Shown one piece after another: positions 55,919-64,000 of a DNA stretch of 64,000 nt. A model generated the notes under the pieces. That model worked only from the letters and a program-made list of their open reading frames with translations. It was not told the DNA's origin and ran no database searches. This DNA comes from Stachybotrys elegans (lineage: Eukaryota; Ascomycota; Sordariomycetes; Hypocreales; Stachybotryaceae), in contig JAGPNK010000004.1 of NCBI GenBank assembly GCA_020746835.1, positions 1,488,001 through 1,552,000 of the forward strand. Direction: 5' to 3'. Numbering within the stretch: the first letter of the stretch is position 1; each line of letters opens with the position of its first letter. Both the position numbers and the translations under genes were made by a program.

Positions 55919-57427
55919 CGCGGCGCTGGTCGGTCGAGAGAGCGGAGAGGAGAGGAGAGTCGGGTGCGAGCACAGTCGGCGTGTGCAGAACAGGGAAGAT
56001 CCGAATGTACCAATCGTTGCGTGCTTCGTGACCCAGGAAGAAGAACGAGAACAATGCCGTTCGTTGTTGTCGGAAGGACGAAAATTATCTATGCCCGGGT
56101 GCGGGAGGCAAAGGAAAAAAAAGGAAATAATGAGACCAGGCCCAGGCTGGAGAAACTAACCAAAGTTTGGGGTTAAACCAGAGCGAAGCCGGTGTGGGGT
56201 CGCGCTCGATGACTCAAGCGGCTAGCGTGCCTGGTGGTCAGCTTACGGGGGGCCAATGAGAGAGCGCCTTGACTCACTCACATGGCGCTGTGAGTGCTGC
56301 GGTGGCGAGATCGGATCGATACCCCACCTGTTTCTTGGCCGATGGACTGACTGACCGATGGATGAAGCGAGCGAAGCTACTGGGAGGCAAGGCCGCCATC
56401 TCACGGCCTCAGGCATTGTTCCTGGAATGGTGCTACGATGCCCTAGCGCGACAGGGCAGTAACAAAGCAGGTATATATTCAGGTGCAGATGCAAATGCAG
56501 ATGCAGATGTGGGATGCAATTTACCCGAGCCAATATTGCGTTGCATGGCCAATCAACTGTCACGAGCTGCAGCCACCGCATCCGAATTCATTCATTCTTG
56601 CTGCTTCCTCTTCCGTCCCGCCTCCGGTACGCGGAGCGGAGCTACCAAAGACCCGCGACTCAGCTCAACCTGGGGAGAGCTCCATTTCGCCTTTGCCACG
56701 TGGAAAAGGAGTGCAAAGGGGAGGAAGAAGGGAAGAAGGATGCAAGTCTGTGTCGAATTGCAGTCTTTCCTCGCTCTACGCTAACCCTTCCCACGAATGC
56801 GGCCTACATTGGATCCAATTTCTGACATTGCCCTGGTTGGGCAATCAGGTCCAACAAGTCCTCGTCTTCATCATCCTTCCACGTGCGTTGCTCCGCTTGT
56901 CTCGTTTCCCGTTCCGTTTTCTTGAGCTTGCCGGAAATGGCCTCTGCATGGCCGCCAATATCCCCGTGGACCCATTTCGGCGCTAGCTCACTGCCGAGCT
57001 TCCTGTTCGACGAGCAACATATCTTTCACTCATGTTGCTATACGTCGTTCAGAGGGATCCGAGAAATTCCTCTTCTCTCCGAGTTCAAGATTGCGACTTT
57101 TGTGTCCCTTTTTTTTTCTTCTTCTTTTTTTTTTTTCTTTCTCTTTCTTTCTTTTTTGTTGAAGACGGAGAGGAGTGATTCTCGCTGGAGCTTTGGGGCT
57201 CGTCAGCGAGATCGAGGCCGAGATATATGATACCCTGGATAATGTCCAGATCGGATCGTTCCGAATTGTTCGCCGACCGGAGGCCGGAAATTTTCGCTTA
57301 CCACTCATCAAGGGTCCCGCATGCAGTCTTCGGCTCCGAGACACTCCAAGGCTTGTTGTGATCAGTGTCCATCTTCGCTTTCTGGCCTTGGACCTGTGCT
57401 TCTCTGATACTCTGGATTATGGGCTGA
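55919..57427. other. Upstream region of the synthase gene
   Basis: 1.5 kb. It holds a GCAGAT hexamer repeat around 56482-56510 and a T-rich tract at 57109-57160. No supported gene. Confidence 0.4.
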
Positions 57428-58230
57428 ACTTGCTTTGGGTTCATGCTGCACACCAATTCTTCCTAGAGAGGTGCCATCAGAATACCCTAGTCATGGCACA
57501 GCCCTTTCATCGTCATTTCTGTGCCGTCATCTTCCAGAGCAGCCATGATCACCCTCTACGTCTCGATGGACGTCCTGCATTAGACGAACCAGGACTGAAA
57601 ACGTTGGTGTCCAGAACTGGCCCATCGCCAATGGAGCATTGGCCCCAAGGTCAATGCGCGTTGCGAGCCTCGTTCGGGAGTCCGTCAATCCCTGCAGTCG
57701 ATCCGTATCAAATACAAATTCTTCATCGTCTTCCCGTCCCGATTCGCTGTCGCTGTCTTTCTTTCATCATCTCATCCTATGGCAGAGCAAAGTTGGATGA
57801 TTGATGAGCGATCGGTTCCTTGTAGGCGTCATCTTCGAGCAGTTGCGATAGATCTAGGTCTCAGCGAATCAAGAAAGACAATATCGATTATTTCGATCAA
57901 AGACAGGAGAAAAGATAACTGCATGGATGCCTCGTCAGTGTCAGAGGAAAAGAACAGTAGTATGGATATCACATTAAGAAGAACCTCTCGGACGTCCTCG
58001 CCAGATAGCCCCTCGTACATCCAGGTGCCACCTCCACTGCCCCCCTTCTCTCGAACTTGTATATGCTGCTTGATCTTATCGAGGTGGAGTTGGGCTCTGG
58101 CCCCATATGCAAGCGTAAGTAGTCCATCATGGACGCCCTTTCTAAAAGTGAGCGTATAGTCTGGCCGGCCAGGGTCCGTAATGCTGTCACCTTCGAGAGT
58201 GCCATCGTCCGCGGAATTTAACTCTGGTTC
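57428..58230 (-). pseudogene. Decayed paralogue of the GIY-YIG/SANT gene
   Basis: On the minus strand, one open stretch contains ARAQLHLDKIKQH and TWMYEGLSGEDVREVLLNV, then ASMQLSFLLSLIEIIDIVFLDSL. It aligns with NRAHVHLSEIGKH, KWMYTELSDEDVEEVFLYV and ASLHLRFLLSLIETIEMIYLGTL of the broken gene at 49.7-52.1 kb. Further along, GILMAPL matches its GILIAPLWEELAG segment, but the Trp codon TGG and a Tyr-side codon are now TAG. There are therefore at least two internal stops. The GIY-YIG start and the SANT-like part are missing or unreadable. A copy in the same orientation lies on the other side of the synthase gene. Confidence 0.65.
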
Positions 58231-58332
58231 CTAGTCCAAATTCAGTTCCGCCTTGTCACTCTCATCACTCCTGTCCTCCGTCTACATGAGCAAGCTCTCT
58301 AGAGCTCGCAATGGCTCCAATGCCTGACAAAA

Positions 58333-58665
58333 TTGTGTTTATCGCCGCCATTTTCTGGTCTGCTTCTTCTTGTTCTGGATCTGTTGAATCTCGACAGCAT
58401 CCGGATTTACAACAGGGACATACGCTCGGAGAACTATAAAGACGGATTACTTGTTGACTTTGGTTCTTCACTGACTGAGCCTCATGTAATCCTGGAAGCT
58501 TTTGACCCAGACGAGAAAAAGGAGGTGTATTTTCAGGATGCGGCCATGCTCAAAGGCATGATGGATGATGAAGGGATCAAACTTAGCATTGACCCTGTCG
58601 TTGCAATACGCCGAAGGAGGGCACTTCGGTCAAGGCAGACTCGAACTGAAAAAATGACAGGCTAG
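58333..58665 (+). pseudogene. Remnant of an FTA2-like / pseudokinase gene
   Basis: A plus-strand frame includes IRIYNRDIRSENYKDGLLVDFGSSLTEP split over two halves: the catalytic-loop-like RDI..NYKDG and the LVDFGSS DFG-like motif. This is typical of the C-terminal half of fungal proteins grouped with the Sim4/FTA2 kinetochore subunit and related kinase-like families. The N-terminal lobe is absent upstream, so it is a fragment of about 100 residues. The assignment is from memory of that motif pattern only. Confidence 0.4.
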
Positions 58666-59112
58666 GGCAGCTATTAGGGTTTGAAATACCTTTCTCTCTG
58701 GACGTGCTTCTACGCCAAAGCAGGGCTCCGTTTGATTTGTCTTGTAGAAGACACAAGACACATAGATTGGCTGGATGAAGTGGCTTAACGCCTGTTGTGC
58801 CCTTGCATGGGCTATTCTGCCTGCTGGGCAAACGTGTCCAGGGGCTTTCCTAGCTTGATATATCCTTTGTACAAATAATCAGTTTTCTGTGTAGTAAGGA
58901 TAATGTCACAATGCAGATTTGCTCAGCTTCGTTATGAACTTCCTTGGAAGTATTTGGATAGTTGGCCATTTCGGGAAACTGGATTGAACAGGTTCGCTGG
59001 GTCAAATTGGCTAGATTTCGCCTTGAAATAGAAAAGTCCCGTACACCACTTGATGATAAGTCTCAAACAACTTCGTTACTATATATAAGCAAGAACTGTG
59101 CCCTTCACTGAT
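58666..59112. other. A/T-rich spacer before the split 5S gene
   Basis: 447 bp, richer in A/T than most of the window. TATATAAGC at 59081-59089 lies 24-32 bp upstream of the split 5S gene and could be its external TATA-like promoter element. Confidence 0.4.
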
Positions 59113-59149
59113 ACATATGACCATGCCTACCAGAAAATACGAGGTCCTG
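59113..59149 (+). pseudogene. 5S rRNA pseudogene, 5' part
   Basis: These 37 nt align without gaps to nucleotides 1-37 of the intact 5S gene at 62872, differing at four positions, all transitions. Homology stops abruptly at 59150. The missing rest of the gene is found at 62266, after a 3.1 kb insertion. Confidence 0.8.
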
Positions 59150-59473
59150 CGTACTTCTTATAACCCGGTGATCAACCGCCACAAAGGCGGAGAGGTTTCA
59201 TGCACTGTCTATCCAGATATTTATTGAAGCCTGTCAAGTGCTGACGCTTACCGTTTCCAGGTCTTTATACGGCTGATTCGAGCACTTGTGAGTCTTTGAG
59301 CCCCTATCTCGTGGAGAAATTCATACCGCGGTCGACAATGACGGCGGAGAAAAAGCTTCTCTGTGGATCCTACCCATCGTTTGCAGCCTTTGTACTAGGC
59401 GAGACTTGTGATTATGCACCTCTTCTAGTCTCTGCACCCGATGGCGAATCATTCCCTTGCAGAGGTTCTCGGC

Positions 59474-62038
59474 TCACCCGCGGTGATCTCGTAAAAAGGT
59501 GGAGGGAATGGGCTCTGGTACACTCGACCAGTTGAGTACGGGCAGTCCTTGAGGAGGTATGAAGCCGCGGGGCCATGAAGGCGCATCCAGACCGAAGATT
59601 GTCGGTTTAACAGGCTGTGCCGCAGTGGTTTGTCCGTCATTATGGTCTTGTGTAGATTGTGTATTCCCGGAAACCGCATCATGTTCGCTTGGACGCTGTC
59701 CGCCGCCACCATTTGCAGCCGTGGCATTCCCACTCAAGCCTTCCACGGCCGAGTCCCCCGACAAAGGTGTGTTAGAATGGTGAGATGCACCTGATGGGGC
59801 AGTATCGTCATTCCACACCTTTTGGCCGGGAAGACACACCTTGATGTTTCGCAGCCTGCTCCGTCTCATGTACTCTTCAAACGAGACCGTGGCCTTTCCC
59901 TGCTTGCTCTGTTCGATGTCGTTCTCTTCCGACAAGACAGCTGTGGCCTTTCCCTGCTTGCTCGGTTCGATGTTGTCGTCTTCCAACGAGGTGACTGTGT
60001 CACTTCCCTGCTCGCTCCCATCCATGGTGTCCCTCTCTGATGATGGCGCTGGACTGGACTGACTCTCAGCCACTGTTGGCTCACACGAGGATTGATTGTC
60101 CAATTCCGGACCAGGATTAGAGCGCGTGCTGCGTCGGAAGCTCTCCTGGACTTCGGAAGGGCTCCCTTTGGGGGACGTGCCTTGGCCGGATCGCACGGGC
60201 TGCGAGTCTTCATAATCTTCATCACGAGGATCATCGCTTGCAACCGAGGATACTTCGCTCAGAGGACTATCCTGACGAGCGGTCGTGTCGGTTCCTTCAC
60301 GCTGGCTGGCCTGGTCCGGCTCGGCTGTGGTTCTATGTCGTGCTAATCCAAGCCCCCTCAATTTGTCGTTCAGAATACGATCCACGTCGCTCGTGAACTT
60401 TTGGCGCTCCGAGTCGGCTATAGATTGAAAGAGCATTCCTATGAGCAATGGAGTCATCTTGGATTTTCCGGACTGGCTCAGTTCAAGGCTACCACTGTTG
60501 TCCATAAAGCTTTGGATCATGGGAAGAACTGTGCTACAACGCTCCATGGTCAGGTTCTGCGTTTCTCGGAGCTCGATATTTTCCTCCCCCAACCCAGTTT
60601 CGGATTGTAGGTTGGAATGAACGTTCCTCCATAGGTCAATGTAGGAAGATATTGTAGGTCGAAATACCCTCATAGCCCACGTATGGATGTTTTCGAGAAT
60701 GAGCTGGAATTTGGCAACGTCCTCCACCTGCCGCATATTACCTTTCCAGACGGGTCTCATAATCTAACAGTGTGTTAGAATTGGTACATGTATTAGACTC
60801 AGTTTCGGGACTTACATAGCCCTTTCGACACGTTCTCACTTCAGTGTCCCGAAGGAACTGACGAGGGTAAACAGCCTCAAAGTCTGTTGCCAAATGCATG
60901 ATCCAAACATTCACCTCTGCTCCTACCGTTGTGATTGCCGGGACAGGTGGGACATGCCCGGCATCGGTTAAGCTAACCGCGTATCGCGCCGCAAGCTGGT
61001 TCAGTTTAATGGCACATGCAGCGGCGTTCGCGGCCTGGCAGTACACCGTCTCGCGAATTGAGTTGTCGATTTCGGGATACTCCTTCTTATGCTCAACGAT
61101 GAGCCAGGGATAACACTTCAAGCTTGCTTCTACCGGATCCTTGTGGAAAACCTTGGATGTGGTAGGTTCCAAACCGTATTTTCGGAGACCTTTTAGCACA
61201 GTCCACGAGAACTGTTCAACAAGTGGGTGGTTCGGGGACTGGTGCCAATGGGACTCTTCAGAGTGATCCACCTTGGGCAGGTGAGGCTCGGAGTCCAAAT
61301 GATAGATTGGTAGGTAACAGGTGTAGTCTGGTTTGGGACACTTCGCCCGTTCAAATTGGCGTAGCGGCGATGTGTCGTTTTTGTCCTCTCTCCCATCGAA
61401 CAAAGTCCATGGCAACTCTCCTTCCCTAAGCTAATGTGAACACGCGATACCGACAGAGTTTGGTTATGACTCACGTTTTGAATCCATCATAGTAGTAATT
61501 GCATCGTGAATATCTTGATTCCGCGACTGATTAACGCAGACGGCAATGCGAGACTGGCAATAGATGCATACCTTCGAAAGCTATCTGGCGACTGTGAAGC
61601 CGCCTGCTTCAGTGGCTCAAAAAACCACGTGTTGTACAGCTCTGTTTGCCACACCTTTTCTGAATAGCCTCCTTGGTGAGTGGCGACTGCTTTACACCAA
61701 GCGCCATATGCTCGCTTAATGGCTGGATCTGTGCCTGATCTTTGCCAGTTGTTTTCCGCTGCCTCTAGTCGTGATTGTCCAGGGGTGGTGCTGTTCTTGT
61801 CGATGCTGAGAATAGAGCACGAAAAATCGAGCATCGAGGCACGCAGTATTTCCGCATGTCGTGGAAACGGAGAATCGGCGGAAGGGATGTGGTCATCATA
61901 AAAGATTCCACATTGGCTCAGATCAAAACGACTCCAGGTCATAGTGACGGGAGCTTCTATAATACGTGCAATACGAGTGAAAAAGATTTGATCTACGGAG
62001 TAGGAAGAGGGGAAAGAACCCCTTTGTTGTGCGGCCAT
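59474..62038 (-). CDS. PD-(D/E)XK-nuclease-like fungal protein
   Basis: Proposed exons on the minus strand: 62038-61572, 61513-61475, 61425-60816 and 60763-59474, 801 residues, all phases consistent. The small second exon (CNYYYDGFK) is the least certain. Residues 270-330 hold CYPWLIVEHKKE (E280, K282; the E-x-K half of the active site), then VYCQAANAAACAIKLNQLAA and PPVPAITTVGAEVNVWIMH. Next comes MRPVWKGNMRQVEDVAKFQ with LENIHTWAMRVFRP. This order matches a fungal clade of the PD-(D/E)XK superfamily as I remember it; the first Asp is probably in the preceding 100 residues. The last 330 residues are Ser/Asp/Gln-rich and disordered, with a repeated SKQGKATA unit. I start at 62038 (MAAQQRG); the frame is open to 62179 through a microsatellite. 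Activity is unproven. Confidence 0.7.
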
Positions 62039-62130
62039 CGGGTGGATAGCCTGATTCGCCTTTGTCCTATCAGCACAAGCGACAGGTGCTTGGCGGCAAG
62101 AGCACTGAAGTGAGTGGGCAGATGGGCGTG

Positions 62131-62162
62131 GGGTTGTTGGTTGTTGGTTGTTGGTTGTTGGT
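62131..62162. repeat. Heptamer microsatellite (GGTTGTT)
   Basis: About four copies of a 7-bp unit just upstream of the chosen start of the PD-(D/E)XK-like gene. It would encode Asn/Gln/Pro if translated, which argues for the later start codon. Confidence 0.8.
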
Positions 62163-62265
62163 TCTGAAAGGGGAAACATCTCATATTCCTTCCAGGCACC
62201 CCCGGGTCAATGCAACGCTGGCAAACTCCGGCTTTGGCTAGTATAACGTGGGAAGGGAAAAAGGC

Positions 62266-62333
62266 AGGTCCCGTTCTCTCTAGTCACACTGGTAAGTGAT
62301 AGAATAGTAGTTGGGCAAGCTGTTGCATAAGTA
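62266..62333 (+). pseudogene. 5S rRNA pseudogene, 3' part
   Basis: Continues the 5S gene begun at 59113: GGTCCCG, then TAGTCA, ACTGGTAAG and TAGTAGTTGGG in 5S order, with a 5-nt deletion. About 24 nt corresponding to the 5S loop E/helix IV region are missing, after which CTGTTGCATA resembles the 5S 3' end. It cannot fold as a normal 5S RNA. Confidence 0.75.
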
Positions 62334-62871
62334 GGTCTCCATGATTATGCACGTTACCTTCTCTTTGGGACATAACCAACCGGCTTCTAGGTATATGTTT
62401 ACAACAAGATCAATTGGAAATCTTGCTATTCTATATTTACCTCAGGGTCTACACTCCATTCTTGGGCTAGATCTCTGTAATCAAGCTGTTCTGACCAGAG
62501 TTGCGTCCATGGCAGCATCCACAGACATAGCCGTCACTGGCCTACGTAGTCTGAAGACTTCCACGGACACCGTGAGTACCCCGACATTGGCACCTGGTAT
62601 AGGTACGTGTGAGTCCGGCCACTGAGCGAAGGCAATTGTCTGAGGATACGGTTATTGTCTGAGTCGGTTCTGGTCCTGTGGGCACTAAGGCAACTATCAC
62701 CATTTTTGTAAACCCTTGGGCTTTTCTAGTATTTTATTTATCTTTTATTTTGAACCTCTGCACATATATGATCTAGTATTTAAGCCCGTTGGATCGAATT
62801 GGCTATGAGTGACTTGGAATGGCAAAACCTAGCCACTGGCTATATCAATAGTAATTATGCTTCCAGATAAT
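62334..62871. other. Spacer between the two 5S sequences
   Basis: 538 bp, A/T-rich toward the intact 5S gene. A TATATGATCTAG stretch occurs near 62765. No gene recognised. Confidence 0.4.
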
Positions 62872-62990
62872 ACATACGACCATACCTACCAGAAAATACG
62901 GGGTCCCGTCCGCTCCCCCCTAGTCAAACTGGTAAGGGGCAGATTAGTAGTTGGGTCGGTGACGACCAGCGAACACCGGCTGTTGTATGT
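62872..62990 (+). rRNA. 5S ribosomal RNA gene
   Basis: 119 nt that I recognise as a fungal 5S rRNA by its conserved blocks: ACATACGACCATA at the 5' end, GGGTCCCGTCCGCTC in the region of the internal A box, TAGTAGTTGGGTCGGTGAC in the C-box region, and GTTGTATGT at the 3' end. Helix I pairs the two ends (one G-U), and TACCAG pairs with CTGGTA inside helix II/III, so the fold is kept where the sequence differs from the Neurospora type I recall. Pol III transcription uses TFIIIA on the internal C box. A T-run follows at once. Dispersed single 5S genes are usual in filamentous ascomycetes. Confidence 0.92.
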
Positions 62991-62999
62991 TTTTTTTTT
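62990..62999 (+). terminator. Pol III terminator of the 5S gene
   Basis: Ten T in a row starting at the last 5S base; four or more T suffice for Pol III termination. Confidence 0.85.
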
Positions 63000-63599
63000 G
63001 ATTTTTTGTTGATTTGTTTAGTCGCTTCCTAGTCCAAAATTTGGTGGATGGAAAATCAGTGGAGATGTCTGTTCGGCGAACAGGGCATATCAGGGTCTAA
63101 TAAGCCCTACCATTTTTAGAAACGCCAAGCTGATTGGACAGATGCCGCTAAACCCACCTGGAGCCTATCTTGGTGCACTAAACTGGAGCTGTTGGGGTGG
63201 TAGCTGAATTCACGGGGGTCGGAGTTAAGAGCTTTCCTTGGTCCGATGGACAAAGACGCAAGAAGCGGCAGCCTGCTCACACAGAGCACCTCATAGATTG
63301 TATTCCTACCTGGGCAGTCCTGTTCCGGTTTATCATCTTCCCTACCCTGGTCATTGGCTGAAGAAAGGAATCCCCCCGTAAGCTTGTACGCAAAACTCCC
63401 CGGTGCCCCACTGAAAAGTAAAAGGAAGTGCAGCTATCCCAGACCCCGTAATTTAGGTACTGAGAGTGGCAGTGAGGAGCTGGCTTACCTGCCGACCGTC
63501 TTACCTCCAGCCATCTTTTCTTCCTTTCAACATCCCATCATTGTCTCTGCAAGCAACAACCCTTACAATCTACCTTTCCAGACCCCTTCGAACTTCATC
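63000..63599. other. Promoter region of the dehydrogenase gene
   Basis: 0.6 kb. C/T-rich from about 63475 with a CAACAACC leader just before the start. No other feature recognised. Confidence 0.4.
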
Positions 63600-64000
63600 A
63601 TGGTCACCAAGGCTCTCTTCGTCGGCGGCACAGCTGGAATCGGCTACGCCATGGCGAGCCGCCTGGCCGTGGAGCCCACCGCCAGCATCATCGTGGCCGG
63701 CCGCCACAAGCCCGAGCAGCTGCCCACCAACGTCGAGTACCGCGCCCTCGATGCCTCGCTGATGCGCAACATCAAGCGCTTCACCGATGAGTACAAGTCC
63801 GACCCCAAGAACTCGGAGGACAAGCTTGATTGGGTCGTCCTGACGCAGGGCCTCCTGACGACGGCGCCCCGTACCGAGACGGCCGAGGGTATCGATCTCA
63901 AGATGGCCCTGCACTACTACGGCCGCCAGCTCGTCATCCGCGAGCTGCTCCCGGTCATGAAGGATGACTGCAAGGTCATTGTCTGCCTCGACTCCATCCG
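63600..64000 (+). CDS. Short-chain dehydrogenase/reductase, 5' part (cut by window end)
   Basis: The frame begins MVTKALFVGGTAGIGYAMAS and runs open to the window edge, 133 residues. GGTAGIG is the glycine-rich NAD(P)-binding turn of SDR enzymes (TGxxxGIG type), followed by IIVAGRHKPEQ with an Arg after beta-2 that favours NADP. YRALDASLM contains the D-A/V pair for adenine. WVVLTQGLLTT stands where NNAG is usual, a variant found in fungal SDRs related to retinol-dehydrogenase-like proteins. The catalytic Ser is expected shortly after VIVCLDSI, and the YxxxK lies beyond the window. Substrate unknown. Confidence 0.85.
   Translation, partial: MVTKALFVGGTAGIGYAMASRLAVEPTASIIVAGRHKPEQLPTNVEYRALDASLMRNIKRFTDEYKSDPKNSEDKLDWVVLTQGLLTTAPRTETAEGIDLKMALHYYGRQLVIRELLPVMKDDCKVIVCLDSI

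Larger units (their letters stand above)
59150..62265. mobile_element. 3.1 kb insertion splitting a 5S rRNA gene
   Basis: The two 5S parts overlap by 8 nt: AGGTCCTG at 59142-59149 and AGGTCCCG at 62266-62273. Both carry A at a place where the intact 5S gene has G, so they look like one site duplicated on insertion. The insert is 3116 bp, shows no terminal inverted or long terminal repeats by eye, and carries one apparently intact minus-strand gene for a PD-(D/E)XK-like protein. No transposase, reverse transcriptase or tyrosine recombinase is visible. It may be a non-autonomous element or a captured fragment. Confidence 0.55.

Noticed and set aside
1..64000. CRISPR array or bacterial operon structure
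   Set aside because: No regularly spaced repeats; gene structure is fungal nuclear throughout.

Overview
The window is nuclear DNA of a filamentous ascomycete, most likely a Sordariomycete and plausibly from Hypocreales. Genes are split by short introns (about 46-150 bp) with GTAAGT/GTATGT-like donors, CTAAC-type branch sites and CAG/TAG acceptors. The proteins are fungal, including a GH7 cellobiohydrolase with a fungal cellulose-binding module, TMA16, MAM33, NOP9 and the single-domain dihydroorotase URA4. A 5S rRNA gene stands alone outside the rDNA array, as is usual in these fungi. Genus and species cannot be read from the sequence.

Positions 1-49.3 kb are ordinary core chromosome. In order: the 5' part of EXO1 (minus, cut by the left edge), TMA16, MAM33, a secreted cellobiohydrolase (cbh1/cel7A), an oxysterol-binding protein, a 6.9 kb gene-free interval that leads to a conserved fungal protein of unknown function, a Ser-rich unknown, NOP9, a PLP-dependent group II decarboxylase, a Ras-like GTPase without a CAAX box, an AMMECR1 protein, a 62-residue secreted peptide precursor with dibasic sites, a four-helix membrane protein, an HNH-type protein, dihydroorotase (nine exons), an alpha/beta hydrolase, an FHA-domain splicing factor homologue, two small unknowns and a GGCT/AIG2-like protein. 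They do not form one pathway or a secondary-metabolite cluster.

Positions 49.6-63.0 kb look like an accessory island. A broken gene with a GIY-YIG-like segment and a SANT/Myb-like segment (49.7-52.1 kb) and a more decayed paralogue (57.4-58.2 kb) flank a divergent acetolactate synthase gene whose first and third introns share sequence. A remnant of an FTA2-like pseudokinase gene follows. Then comes a 5S rRNA pseudogene cut in two by a 3.1 kb insertion. The insertion is bordered by a near-perfect 8-bp duplication of 5S sequence and carries one intact gene for a PD-(D/E)XK-nuclease-like fungal protein. An intact-looking 5S rRNA gene lies 540 bp further on. The window ends inside a short-chain dehydrogenase gene.

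The main candidates for something undescribed are the nuclease-like gene inside the split 5S gene, the GIY-YIG/SANT family around the unusual acetolactate synthase, the shared intron sequence in that synthase, and the secreted peptide precursor. Exon boundaries were placed by eye from splice consensus, reading frame and family expectation; no search or alignment program was run.
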